A stretch of 64,000 nucleotides of DNA, taken from the NCBI RefSeq assembly GCF_002251795.1, contig NZ_NOXU01000024.1, positions 62,001-126,000 on the forward strand, in the 5' to 3' direction. Position 1 is the first letter of the stretch. The number at the start of each line of letters is the position of its first letter. Below the pieces are notes generated by a model. It had not been told where the DNA came from and did no database searches. It saw only the letters and a list, made by a program, of their open reading frames with translations. The position numbers were made by a program, and so were the translations under genes. The stretch comes from Niveispirillum lacus (GTDB taxonomy: Bacteria; Pseudomonadota; Alphaproteobacteria; Azospirillales; Azospirillaceae). This document shows, piece by piece, positions 18,434 through 27,831 of the stretch.

Positions 18434-18622
18434 ATGCAGCCGGCTGAGACCATCTATATCGACGAAGACACCGTCGGCTGCGATGGCGGCGGTGGTGCGC
18501 TGGGCCATCCCCTGGTGTATCTGACGCTGGCGCCGCTAGGCCATGTCGACTGCCCCTATTGCGGACGCCATTATGTGCAGACCGAGGCAGGCAAGGCGGC
18601 CGGCGGCGGTCACGGCCACTAA
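18434..18622 (+). CDS. Small zinc-finger (CHCC-type) protein
   Basis: 62 residues from ATG 18434, which has AAGGA nine bases upstream (an in-frame ATG at 18413 is the alternative). GCDGGGGALGHPLVYLTL followed by HVDCPYCGRHYV gives the Cys-His-Cys-Cys pattern of the zf-CHCC family, related to the NDUFS6/13-kDa accessory subunit of respiratory complex I. A role with complex I is likely from the family but not shown here. It is divergent from the ABC transporter gene. Confidence 0.85.
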   Translation: MQPAETIYIDEDTVGCDGGGGALGHPLVYLTLAPLGHVDCPYCGRHYVQTEAGKAAGGGHGH

Positions 18623-18793
18623 CCGGTTGACCCCGTTGCCAGCAGCGTTGGCTCCAGGTGGCCCTGGGTGGTCCCAGGTGGGCGGTAGACCTTGCCTTTC
18701 ATACCGTCCATGTACCGCCATGCGCGAAACAGACGCGGTGAAGTCCACGTGATGCTAACGTCAGCAGCACCCCCGCCGTGAGAAACTGTTGGC

Positions 18794-19285
18794 TTATGCT
18801 TGAGGGCTCACTGAGGCCAGGACCATCAAGCTGAACGAACTGTTCGCCGCTACCCGGCATTGGGCCGGCAGAGTTGCAACAGATTGCACACTCGTGCCGA
18901 TACCTCGGGTCAACAGCAGCGCTGCGCATTTGGCAATCGTGTGCCATCGGTCACGACCGCGATGGTCAAACCGCGCACAGGCGGCGAGTTGTGCGGCAAA
19001 ATGGCATGCGATACCGGCCCAGCCCTTATTGTCGCGCAGGTACAGCGACCCCAGCGGGCTGGCCTCCCCCGCCGCCTTTTCCGCTGCCATCCAGGTCTGT
19101 GACCACAGCTGCCAGGTCGGTAACCGTGTCGATTCCTCAGTCGTCTCTCTCCAGAAAGTCTGAAAAGCCCAGGGATCGGTATCGATCCGGCCAAAGGAAA
19201 CGCTGTTGGTTTCCAATTGTATGTTAGCACCAGACCAAGCTGGCGATATCGCCCCGGCCTGCACCCACGACAGTGCTGACAACAT
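18794..19285 (-). CDS. Hypothetical protein (uncertain gene)
   Basis: 163 residues from the ATG at 19285, preceded closely by an in-frame stop. The first residues (MLSALSWVQAGAISPAW) could be a weak signal peptide. The middle is Trp-rich (DPWAFQTFWRETTEE, LPTWQLWSQTWMAAEKAA). Third codon positions are mostly G or C, which supports coding, and no competing frame on the other strand looks better. I do not recognise any family and see no clear ribosome binding site. Confidence 0.45.
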   Translation of the reverse strand: MLSALSWVQAGAISPAWSGANIQLETNSVSFGRIDTDPWAFQTFWRETTEESTRLPTWQLWSQTWMAAEKAAGEASPLGSLYLRDNKGWAGIACHFAAQLAACARFDHRGRDRWHTIAKCAALLLTRGIGTSVQSVATLPAQCRVAANSSFSLMVLASVSPQA

Positions 19286-19493
19286 AACCTGTCAACGCTG
19301 CACCCCATACCTTTGGTTATAACCGTCCGCGCTTGTGACAAGCCGGGACGACTTGACTAGTGTTTCAGGGGATTGCATCCCGAATCGCACCGTATATAGT
19401 AGTTAGCAGAAGTTTTTGGACGATTAGTTGTAAACGAGACATTAACGCGCTTCCCGCCACCCGTTAAGCCGAACCTGATCAAAGCACCGCCAC

Positions 19494-19820
19494 ATGTCGA
19501 ACAATCGTCACCCGCACCAGGACAGTCACCGCGTCGGACAGGCACGCCTTCCGGTTACCCGGCTGCCATTTGTGGGCGAACGGGGGGACGGACGGTTCGG
19601 TTACTGGGTGTTGCCTGAACAGAATGAAGGCGATGATCCCCGCATCGCTGGTCGCACTTTTGCAGCGTGGTTTTTGTTGTACGAAGAGTTTAATGGCCCG
19701 GTTGCTGCCGCAGACCTCTTGGATCGGATCGAGCGGGAGATGCCCTCACGCTATCCTGCGGTTGATCGCGCCTTCTTACGTGAACTGACCAGTCGGCGTT
19801 CACAAAGCAGCGCGGCCTGA
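19494..19820 (+). CDS. Hypothetical protein
   Basis: 108 residues, basic at the N-terminus, with FGYWVLPEQNEGDDPRIAGR and a helical C-terminal half (AADLLDRIEREMPSRYPAVD). No signal peptide or membrane segment. Codon use fits the neighbours. Family not recognised. It is divergent from the 18794-19285 gene. Confidence 0.6.
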   Translation: MSNNRHPHQDSHRVGQARLPVTRLPFVGERGDGRFGYWVLPEQNEGDDPRIAGRTFAAWFLLYEEFNGPVAAADLLDRIEREMPSRYPAVDRAFLRELTSRRSQSSAA

Positions 19821-20137
19821 TCGCCACATATCTCCGCTTAGGCTTCCCTCTTGTGGATTTTGCGTGGGGCATCGGCTGCCTGCGCATGCCATTGCATTCA
19901 AATGTAAAAGTTTGTCCCCTGCTGCGTCCGGTTACCATTGAGTAACAATTGCAGGGTTGGACAGCATGCATCCGCGCTCTAGTTGGAGTGTGTCGGCGTC
20001 CGTATGGGATCCCCGCCTGTTGTCGCTTGATGCCAGCGACAGCGGATGGCTGACACAGGGAATTAATGCGGGTTGCTTTCCCACCAGTGGGATAGAGTAA
20101 CAACGCCTTCGTACTGACTCAAATTGCGGACAGGAAA
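19821..20137. other. Intergenic region upstream of the RND efflux genes
   Basis: 317 bases without a supported gene. Composition is more AT-rich than the flanks. It should hold the promoter of the efflux operon, and near its right end is an inverted repeat, TCCCAC-CA-GTGGGA (20079-20092), about 45 bases before the adaptor start. A regulator could bind there, but no regulator gene is adjacent. Confidence 0.4.
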
Positions 20138-21247
20138 ATGCGCCTGCCACTTCAAATTGCAGCGGTCGTCGCCATTGTCGCCATTGGTGGTGGTATCTGG
20201 TATGTGACCGGTCGCGGCGGTGACGCTCCCGCTGCGCAGCAGAAGGCGACCGCCCGCCCCATTAATGTGGTGGCGGCCCACGCCACACGGGGCGATATCG
20301 CCGTCACCTTCGACGCGGTTGGTACATTGCGCGCGAATGAAGCCGTAACCTTGACCGCCAAAACCGCTGGTCTGGTCCGATCCATCAATTTCACCGAGGG
20401 ACAACTGGTTCAGGCTGGTGACGTGCTGGTCGAACTGGATGATCGAGAGGTTCGCGCCAATCTGGCGGTGGCCGAGGCAGGACGCCGGAATACGGCGCAG
20501 CTTCTGGAACGTGCTCGTGCCCTGCTGGCCCGCCAGAATGTGGCCCAAGCCCGTGTCGATGAGTTGTCTTCGCAACTTGCTGGCAGCGAGGCCGAAGTGC
20601 GGGCGGCGCAGGCCCGCTTGCAGGATCTGAGCATCCGCGCCCCGTTCACGGGTTATGCCGGCCTGCGCCAAGTTAGCCCCGGCGCCCTGATCCGCCCCGC
20701 TGATGTGGTGACGACGCTGGACGATATCCGCACGGTGAAACTGGAGTTCACCGTGCCTGAAGGGTCGCTGCGCAATCTGCGCGCCGGTATGGACATTGCT
20801 GCCCTGTCATCGGTTTATCCGGGTCAGACATTTGTCGGAACTGTGTCGGCCATCGACACCCGCGTCGACACCGTCACCCGGACGGTGGCTGCGGTCGCCC
20901 GGATTGACAATGCCAACGGACAGTTGCGTCCGGGCATGTTCATGACCGTGCAACTGACCCTGGATAACCGCGCCAATGTTGTGCTGGTCCCGGAAGAGGC
21001 CTTGGTTCCGGTTGGCGACCGGCAGTTCGTGTTCCTGGTCGTGTCGGGCAAGGTGGAACGGCGCCCCGTTACCATCGGTGCGCGGTCGCGCGGCGTGGTG
21101 GAAGTGGCGGAAGGATTGCAGGGCGGTGAACTGGTCATCACCCGCGGTATTCAGAAAGTACGTGACGGTGTGCCGGTCCAGGTGGAAATCGCCAATGGCG
21201 CCGCCGAAGGGGCAGGCTCGCAGTCAGCAGCCCGCCCTGCCCCTTGA
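20138..21247 (+). CDS. RND efflux periplasmic adaptor (HlyD/AcrA family)
   Basis: 369 residues. An N-terminal membrane helix or uncleaved signal (MRLPLQIAAVVAIVAIGG) is followed by a lipoyl half-motif (GLVRSINFTEGQLVQAGDVL), an alpha-hairpin coiled coil (about 105-160), the second lipoyl half (LSIRAPFTGYAGL), a beta-barrel and a membrane-proximal domain with VLVPEEALVPVGDRQFVFLV. There is no lipobox Cys. It would link the pump of the next gene to an outer-membrane channel. No TolC-like gene is next to it. Confidence 0.93.
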   Translation: MRLPLQIAAVVAIVAIGGGIWYVTGRGGDAPAAQQKATARPINVVAAHATRGDIAVTFDAVGTLRANEAVTLTAKTAGLVRSINFTEGQLVQAGDVLVELDDREVRANLAVAEAGRRNTAQLLERARALLARQNVAQARVDELSSQLAGSEAEVRAAQARLQDLSIRAPFTGYAGLRQVSPGALIRPADVVTTLDDIRTVKLEFTVPEGSLRNLRAGMDIAALSSVYPGQTFVGTVSAIDTRVDTVTRTVAAVARIDNANGQLRPGMFMTVQLTLDNRANVVLVPEEALVPVGDRQFVFLVVSGKVERRPVTIGARSRGVVEVAEGLQGGELVITRGIQKVRDGVPVQVEIANGAAEGAGSQSAARPAP

Positions 21248-21341
21248 TTGGGGCTGGGTATTGCTATCCCTCGGCCGGTGCGAGGATGTGCCGGGAGGGG
21301 TATGACATGGACAACAAAGTGACACGCGTGGGAAACCTGCC

Positions 21342-24300
21342 ATGGTGATCTCCGACATTTCGATCCAGCGTCCCGTGCTAGCCTTCGTGATCAGTGCGAT
21401 GCTGGTTGTGTTTGGTGTGCTGGGCTACGAAAAGCTCCCGGTGCGCGAGCTGCCGAAGATCGATTACCCCATCGTGTCGATCAGCACGAACTATCCCGGC
21501 GCCAGCGCCGAGGTGGTGGACAATGAAATCACCGAACGTATCGAAGGCGTGATCAACGGTATCGAGGGGGTTAAGACCATCCGGTCACGCTCCCGCGAGG
21601 GCAGTTCATCGGTCTCAGTCGAGTTTGAGATCGACCGCGATATTGATGCGGCCAGTAATGACGTCCGCGACCGCGTGGGCCGTATCACCGACAGCCTTCC
21701 GGAAGAGGCAGAACTGCCGGAAATTAGCAAGGTCGATGCCGACAGCAATCCGATTATGTGGATCACCCTGTCATCAGACCGGATGAACCAACTGGAACTG
21801 ACCGATTATGTCCGGCGTTACTATCTGGACTCATTGGGCACTGTTCCTGGCGTCGCCTCAGTCCGCATTGGTGGACGGCGTGATTTCGCCATGCGTGTGT
21901 GGCTGGACCGCAACGCCATGGCTGCCCGACAAGTGACCGTTCAGGATCTGGAAGCCGCCATTCGGCGTGAAAATGCTGAGTTGCCCGCCGGCCGTATTGA
22001 AAGCAGCCAGCGAGAATTCACCGTGCGTACGGATACGCGCCTGAACCGGCCGGAGCAATTCGCCTCCATCCTGGTGCGTCAGGACGGGGCCAACTGGGTC
22101 CGTCTCGGCGATGTCGCCAAGGTCGAAGTAGCGGCACGCGATGACCGTGGTGACTTCCGCGTCAATGGCGGCAGTGCCATCGGTATGGGCATTGTACGCC
22201 AATCCACGGCGAATACGATGGAAGTGTCGGAAGGTGTGCGGAAACTTCTGGAAGAGTTCCGCCGCAACCTGTCGCCGGGCATGGCACTGGAAGTTCGTCA
22301 GGACGACGCCACCTTTGTCGGTCAGTCCATTTACGAAGTATTCCATGCCATCGGCGTGGCTATCGGCCTCGTGGTGCTGGTCGTTTGGGTCTTCCTGCGC
22401 ACCCTGCGGGCAACGCTGATCCCTGTCATCGCAATTCCTGTCTCTCTGGTAGCAGCCTTCGGGGTGATGGCGGCGCTGGGCTTCTCGATCAATGTGCTGA
22501 CCTTGCTGGCCTTTGTGTTGGCGGTGGGTTTGGTGGTCGATGACGCGATCATTGTGGTGGAGAATATTTCCCGCCGGATTGAAGAGGGGGAGCCCCCCTT
22601 ACTGGCGGCATACCGCGGGGCACGACAGATTGGTTTTGCGGTCATCGCCACCACGGCCGTACTGATCGCGGTGATTGCACCCCTCTCCATGCTGCCCGGT
22701 GACCAAGGCCGGCTGTTCCGTGAATTTGCCATTGCGCTGATGGCGGCCATTGCCTTCTCCTGCATTGTGGCACTGACGTTGTCGCCCATGCTGTCGTCCA
22801 AGCTTCTCCGGGGGCATCAGGAGCCGCGGGGCCTGTTCCGTTGGACGGAGGCTTTTCTGTCCGCTGTCACGCGGGGATACACGGTCCTCTTGCATCAGGC
22901 GCTGGCCGCCCGGACCCTGGTGCTGGCGTTGATGGCGGGGGCAGTTGTGGTTACCGGTCTGCTGGCGGCTACACTTCCTAGCGAGTTGGCCCCGGTGGAG
23001 GATCGTGGCGTCGCCCGTGTGTCCATCACCGGACCGGAAGGTGCAAGTCTGGCCTACACGATGCAAGAGGTCGCCCAGGTAGAGGCGCTATTGCAGCCCT
23101 ACCTCAAGTCGGGTGTGCTTGACAGTGTTCTGACCAACGTGAACCCCGGTTGGGGGGGCAGTTCTGGGGTGAACCGGGCCATGGTGGTGATCCGTACCCC
23201 ACCCTGGAACGAACGGGTCAGTGATTTGACCGTGCCGGATCTGGTGAGCCAGTTGCGTCCGAAACTAGCGGCCATTCCTGGCTCCCGCATCGTGCCGATT
23301 CTGCCGTCCGGCTTGGGCGGGGGCGCCTCGGCCAACCAGTTGCAGGTCGTCATCGGCGGCAATACGTTTGAAGAACTGGCTGAATGGCGTGACGCTTTGG
23401 TCAGCCGTCTGCAGGAATATCCCGGTCTGACCGGTTTCTCTGCGGATTACGATGAAACAAAGCCGCAGCTCTATGTGACGGTTGATCGCAACCGTGCAGC
23501 CGATCTGGGCGTGCCGGTAACCACAATCGGCAGCACACTGGAAACCATGCTGGGTGAAAAGCTGGTAACCCGTTACCTCGACCGGGGTGAGGAATATGAT
23601 GTGGTGTTGCGGGCGGAGGCCCAAGATCGGGCGAACCCGCGCGATCTGTCCAACATCTTCGTGCGCTCAACAACCGGGAGCAGTAGCGGGGAGCTGATCC
23701 CCCTGGCGAACCTGATTCATGTGCGTGATGTGGCCGGCGCAACAGAACTGAACCGCTATAACCGGCTGCGCTCCATCACCATCACCGCCAATTTGGCTGA
23801 AGGGGCAGTGATGGGTGACGCCATACAGGAAGTCCGCCGTGCGGCGGCAGAGGTCCTGCCAGCGGAAGCCCGCATCAATTTTGAAGGCGCTGCGCGTTTG
23901 CAGCTGGAAGCCAGCAGCGCCATCTGGTTTGCCTTCGGGATGGCAATGCTTGTCGCCTTCCTGGTACTGGCAGCGCAGTTTGAGAATTTCCGACTGCCGG
24001 CCATGATCCTGGGGTCAGTTCTGCCCGCGGGCCTCGGCGGGGTGCTGGCTATCAGCCTCACAGGCATGTCGCTCAATACCTACACGCAGATCGGTCTGAT
24101 CATGCTGATCGGGCTGATCGCCAAAAACGCCATCATGATCGTTGAGTTTGCCAACCAGCTCCGCGAGGAAGGACGGGAATTGTTGGAGGCGGTGGTGGAG
24201 GCCTCCCAACTGCGGCTCCGTCCGATCCTGATGACGTCGATTGCGACGGTTTTCGGTGCCCTGCCATTGGCTCTTGCCTATGGGGCTGGCGCGGAAAGCC

Positions 24301-24482
24301 GGATGGCCATCGGCTGGGTGATTGTGGGCGGCGTGACAGTCGGCACCGCCTTGTCCTTGTTCCTGACCCCGGTTCTGTACAGTATGTTTGCCCGCGGCGT
24401 GCAGCCCATCGGCGTGATACGCCGGCGTATCGAGGAAGAAGAACGCCATCACACGGCGCCGCCGCAAGTACCGGCGGAATGA
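21342..24482 (+). CDS. RND multidrug efflux pump, AcrB/MexF-type (HAE1)
   Basis: 1046 residues, the usual size for an HAE-type pump. It begins MVISDISIQRPVLAFVISAM with TM1, has two large periplasmic loops, and carries the TM4 proton-relay motif VGLVVDDAIIVVENISRRIE and the TM10-11 region GLIAKNAIMIVEFANQLREEG. It forms a trimer in the inner membrane that exports hydrophobic compounds using the proton gradient. It follows the adaptor gene by 94 bases on the same strand and ends before a strong terminator. The outer-membrane factor and any repressor are encoded elsewhere. Confidence 0.95.
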   Translation: MVISDISIQRPVLAFVISAMLVVFGVLGYEKLPVRELPKIDYPIVSISTNYPGASAEVVDNEITERIEGVINGIEGVKTIRSRSREGSSSVSVEFEIDRDIDAASNDVRDRVGRITDSLPEEAELPEISKVDADSNPIMWITLSSDRMNQLELTDYVRRYYLDSLGTVPGVASVRIGGRRDFAMRVWLDRNAMAARQVTVQDLEAAIRRENAELPAGRIESSQREFTVRTDTRLNRPEQFASILVRQDGANWVRLGDVAKVEVAARDDRGDFRVNGGSAIGMGIVRQSTANTMEVSEGVRKLLEEFRRNLSPGMALEVRQDDATFVGQSIYEVFHAIGVAIGLVVLVVWVFLRTLRATLIPVIAIPVSLVAAFGVMAALGFSINVLTLLAFVLAVGLVVDDAIIVVENISRRIEEGEPPLLAAYRGARQIGFAVIATTAVLIAVIAPLSMLPGDQGRLFREFAIALMAAIAFSCIVALTLSPMLSSKLLRGHQEPRGLFRWTEAFLSAVTRGYTVLLHQALAARTLVLALMAGAVVVTGLLAATLPSELAPVEDRGVARVSITGPEGASLAYTMQEVAQVEALLQPYLKSGVLDSVLTNVNPGWGGSSGVNRAMVVIRTPPWNERVSDLTVPDLVSQLRPKLAAIPGSRIVPILPSGLGGGASANQLQVVIGGNTFEELAEWRDALVSRLQEYPGLTGFSADYDETKPQLYVTVDRNRAADLGVPVTTIGSTLETMLGEKLVTRYLDRGEEYDVVLRAEAQDRANPRDLSNIFVRSTTGSSSGELIPLANLIHVRDVAGATELNRYNRLRSITITANLAEGAVMGDAIQEVRRAAAEVLPAEARINFEGAARLQLEASSAIWFAFGMAMLVAFLVLAAQFENFRLPAMILGSVLPAGLGGVLAISLTGMSLNTYTQIGLIMLIGLIAKNAIMIVEFANQLREEGRELLEAVVEASQLRLRPILMTSIATVFGALPLALAYGAGAESRMAIGWVIVGGVTVGTALSLFLTPVLYSMFARGVQPIGVIRRRIEEEERHHTAPPQVPAE

Positions 24483-24486
24483 ATAA

Positions 24487-24519
24487 GGGCCGCTCCGGCA
24501 ATGGGGCGGCCCTTTTTTT
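24487..24519 (+). terminator. Terminator of the RND efflux operon
   Basis: GGGCCGC (24487-24493) pairs with GCGGCCC (24506-24512), followed by seven T. It directly follows the pump stop. Confidence 0.85.
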
Positions 24520-24607
24520 GATCCGTTTCCGCCGGGCCGGGGGCTTTCAGTAACTTCCGCCATATTCAGGGCTCTGATCGCCGACCACGGCCGGTACACG
24601 ACTGGTG

Positions 24608-27190
24608 TCAACGCACCGGTAACGGAAGACCGGCAGTTTCGGTCCAGACTATACGGGACGGCGGCAGCGTAAAGGTGACAGTGGTTCCCTCTCCGAAAAC
24701 GCTCTCGATGGCCAGCCGCCCACCATGCAATTCCGCCAAACCCTTGGATAGTGTCAGGCCAAGGCCCGTGCCGGGGTTGCTGCGTGCATAGACATTATCG
24801 ACCTGGTGGAACGGCACAAACACCTTCACTAGATCTTCCTCCCGGATACCGATGCCCGTATCCGTGACGGCCACGGAAACGCCACGCGCCGGATCAACGC
24901 TAGCCGTCAGCTTCACAGTGCCGCCGGGAGATGTGAATTTAATGGCGTTGGACAACAGGTTCAGCACGATCTGCTTAAATTTCACATCATCGACCAGGAT
25001 GGGTGGTACGCCGTCCGCCACCTCAACCATCAGGTTCAGTCGTCGCTCCATAGCACGGGCCCGCACAATGCGTTCACAGCCGCGCACAAGCTCTTCCATC
25101 CCGCATATCCGTTCACGTAGCTCAACACGGCCCGCCTCCATCTTGGAGACGTCCAGAATGTCGTTGATCAAGGTTAACAGATGCCGGCCCGACGCGATGA
25201 TATCGCCCGCATAGGCCACGGAACTGCTGTTGAGACCATTTTTGTCATTGGTCTTAAGTTCGCTTTCCAAGACCTCGGCGAAGCCAATGATAGCATTCAA
25301 GGGTGTGCGTAACTCGTGGCTCATGTTGGCCAGGAATTCCGACTTGGTGCGGCTGCCCAGTTCGGCTTGGGCCTTGGCATGTTCCAACTGCTCCGCGGCC
25401 CGGCGACTGGTTATGGCCAATGCCGCCAACTGCACTGCACGTCGGGCCCGCTCCAGTTCCCATTCAAACGGCTCGCGGGCGGTGTCCCCATAAATCGCGA
25501 AGGCACCCAGCGATTCACCGTCACCGGTCAGGATCGGCAACGACCAGCAGGACAACGCACCTTCCGTAACCACCACATCCTTGTAAAGGCCCCAGCGCGG
25601 ATCCCTGGTGATGTCCGCCACGATCACCGGTGTCCGACGGTAGATGGCGGAACCACAGGAACCGACATCCGGACCAATGGCAACCCCATCAAAAATATCA
25701 CGCAGATGGGGCGGGAAGCCGGGTGCCGCCCCCACCGACATATGGGCCCCATCTTCGCGCAGCAGCATTATGGTACAGCGGGCATTATCCAACTGTTCCT
25801 CCATGCCACGGCAGAGCGCTTCCAGGACCTCTCCCAATGGAGCGCCAGCGGCGGCCATCTCCAGGATGCTGCGCTCGACGGTCAACAGTCGCTCCATACG
25901 GCCGCGATCCCTGTTTTCCTTCCGCAACTGCCGGGCATTTTCTTTGAACACCCCAACGGCCGACGCCATTGCGGCGACCTCCGCACCCACCCCCTTAAAT
26001 TCCGGCAGAGGTACGGCGTGGTCACCACCGGCGAGCGCGCGCATGGCATCGGTCATCTGCTGGATGGGCCGCAGCACACGGTGCCGGATTAGCCATGCCG
26101 CAAAGACCAACGCGACCATAGAGATCAGCAACTCAAAGGCATCGACCCACAGTTTCTGTCGGGCCAGCAGGCGATTACGCTCCGTTGCCTCTGCCGCAAC
26201 ATTGACAGCCGCTCCGACCAGATCGCTGGCAGCATTCAACAGGCTGGTTCCATTGCGCAACAGTTCCGGCAACCGCCCCCGTGCCTCTCCACGTGATGCC
26301 GCATCCAGGATGGCGGCACGCAAGGGAATATAACGTTGGTAAAATGCAGCCTCCATCTGGCGCAGGGTGGACTGCATGCTGTCAGGGAACAGGGATGGGT
26401 CACCCGCATCGCGAACCAACTGCCAGACGACCTCCACTTCGGCCAGCGAGACGGTTGCAGCCACCATATCCACATCCGCACCCGAGGCGATGCGGTAAAT
26501 CAGGCCCATATCGCTGCCGACTTGGCTGCGCAGGTGGATCGCTTCCCGTGTCAGCATTTCAGCGGCGCCGGCATTTCCTCCCATCGATAGGGCCGGGCTA
26601 TTTACCTCCCGCAGCAGGGTCAACAATGCTGTCAGGTAGGAACGGGAGGCGTCCCGCCATTCGGCGATCAACATTGTGTTGTCTACCGGGCTGGGACCAG
26701 CGGCGTCCAAGGTGCGTCCATCGGCCAGTCGGCTCAACAGGGCTTCGACGCCGCCGCGTAATTCACGCACCCGGCCAAGCGACACGCGCAGAGAGCCAAT
26801 ATCCTCCGTCAGCGCACTTTCAATCGGCATCTGGGCCAGTTGATCCAATGCTGCCAGGGCGGCGCGGTCGGTTTCATTGCGATGGCGATCGATCTGCGGA
26901 CGCAGGGCGGCTTCTGGAGTGCCAGGAGACCGCGCCGCCTCCAACAGCAGATTGATCATCCCCGCCTCGATCCCATGATCGCGGGCGGCAACCAGCAGGT
27001 TCCGGCTGACCTGTTTCAGGTTGGCAATCTCCGCAGCCTGGCGATAGGCGTGCCAGCCCGCCTGCATGTCGATGGCCGTTCCGGCAAGCTGGACGCCGGC
27101 CACCAGAGCCAGACCACCCATCAACACTCTGCGCATAGAAACCCCCGCCACGCCGACATCACGCCGGTTGGGCTTTGACACGAAGGTCAT
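24608..27190 (-). CDS. Membrane sensor histidine kinase with HAMP and GAF domains
   Basis: 860 residues. There is a transmembrane helix near 20-40, a long, largely helical extracytoplasmic sensor region to about 350 and a second helix (about 350-370, [18 protein letters not shown]). A HAMP linker follows, then a GAF domain (about 450-600, with [19 protein letters not shown]). The HisKA dimerisation helix has phospho-acceptor His625 in [19 protein letters not shown], and the HATPase domain has [18 protein letters not shown] and [12 protein letters not shown]. There is no receiver domain and no response-regulator gene beside it, so the partner is unknown. ATG 27190 is used; ATG 27136 would also work. 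Confidence 0.92.
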   Translation of the reverse strand: MTFVSKPNRRDVGVAGVSMRRVLMGGLALVAGVQLAGTAIDMQAGWHAYRQAAEIANLKQVSRNLLVAARDHGIEAGMINLLLEAARSPGTPEAALRPQIDRHRNETDRAALAALDQLAQMPIESALTEDIGSLRVSLGRVRELRGGVEALLSRLADGRTLDAAGPSPVDNTMLIAEWRDASRSYLTALLTLLREVNSPALSMGGNAGAAEMLTREAIHLRSQVGSDMGLIYRIASGADVDMVAATVSLAEVEVVWQLVRDAGDPSLFPDSMQSTLRQMEAAFYQRYIPLRAAILDAASRGEARGRLPELLRNGTSLLNAASDLVGAAVNVAAEATERNRLLARQKLWVDAFELLISMVALVFAAWLIRHRVLRPIQQMTDAMRALAGGDHAVPLPEFKGVGAEVAAMASAVGVFKENARQLRKENRDRGRMERLLTVERSILEMAAAGAPLGEVLEALCRGMEEQLDNARCTIMLLREDGAHMSVGAAPGFPPHLRDIFDGVAIGPDVGSCGSAIYRRTPVIVADITRDPRWGLYKDVVVTEGALSCWSLPILTGDGESLGAFAIYGDTAREPFEWELERARRAVQLAALAITSRRAAEQLEHAKAQAELGSRTKSEFLANMSHELRTPLNAIIGFAEVLESELKTNDKNGLNSSSVAYAGDIIASGRHLLTLINDILDVSKMEAGRVELRERICGMEELVRGCERIVRARAMERRLNLMVEVADGVPPILVDDVKFKQIVLNLLSNAIKFTSPGGTVKLTASVDPARGVSVAVTDTGIGIREEDLVKVFVPFHQVDNVYARSNPGTGLGLTLSKGLAELHGGRLAIESVFGEGTTVTFTLPPSRIVWTETAGLPLPVR

Positions 27191-27260
27191 AGTCTACTTT
27201 TGCGACGCCGTGCCCGCAATGCTGGCGATTATCCACCAAAGGAGTGGAAGGCAGCGATCT

Positions 27261-27716
27261 TCACTCCGCATCGCGCAAACGGATGATCACATCGACGCGG
27301 GCAATCTTGGTGCCGACCGGTAGGCAAGGCAGATCAGGGAGTGCCAATTGTGTACAGCAGATATCCTGCAGGAGACGGCTATTCTCGTGAAAGAAATGAT
27401 GGTGGTCGTCAATATTGGTATCAAACCATGTTGACCCAGCCTCCACGACCACCTCACGCAACAGACCGGCATCCCGGAACTGATTCAGTGTGTTGTAGAC
27501 GGTGGCAAGCGAGACCTTGATGTCAGCAGCTTGCGCTTCGGCGTGCAACTGCTCGGCCGTCACATGCCGGTTACCGGCCCGAAACAGCAAGGCCCCAAGA
27601 TCAAGACGCTGCCGCGTTGGGCGAAGGCCAGCCTGGCACAGGCGCGACAGGATAAGACAGGGTTCGGTGGCGTCCGGACAGGGACCAGTTTCGGTGGGGC
27701 TCAGGCTGTCTGGCAT
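27261..27716 (-). CDS. irr: Iron response regulator Irr (Fur family)
   Basis: 151 residues from ATG 27716. LRPTRQRLDLGALLF, HVTAEQLHAEA and VSLATVYNTLNQFRDAGLL form the Fur winged helix, and the HHH motif (residues 105-107, DTNIDDHHHFF) is the haem-binding feature that marks Irr. A Cys-Pro dipeptide (residues 13-14, TGPCPDATEP) lies in the N-terminal extension, where some rhizobial Irr proteins have a haem regulatory motif. Irr represses or activates iron and haem genes under iron limitation in alphaproteobacteria. An in-frame TTG at 27794 would lengthen the protein and is less likely. Confidence 0.88.
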   Translation of the reverse strand: MPDSLSPTETGPCPDATEPCLILSRLCQAGLRPTRQRLDLGALLFRAGNRHVTAEQLHAEAQAADIKVSLATVYNTLNQFRDAGLLREVVVEAGSTWFDTNIDDHHHFFHENSRLLQDICCTQLALPDLPCLPVGTKIARVDVIIRLRDAE

Positions 27717-27831
27717 GGGGAGACGGGCGGGTGTGAGGGAGCAGGATAGATAGCCGTCATGTGGGGGTGTCGTTGCTGGTTTGACAAGAGGCAATGACGA
27801 AGATCACAGCATGGCGGCATTTGCACCGTCT

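Noticed and set aside
18640-18690. Repeated CCAGGTGG/CCCTGGG segments after the zinc-finger gene
   Set aside because: Short imperfect copies without a T run or clear symmetry; not enough to call a terminator or a repeat element.
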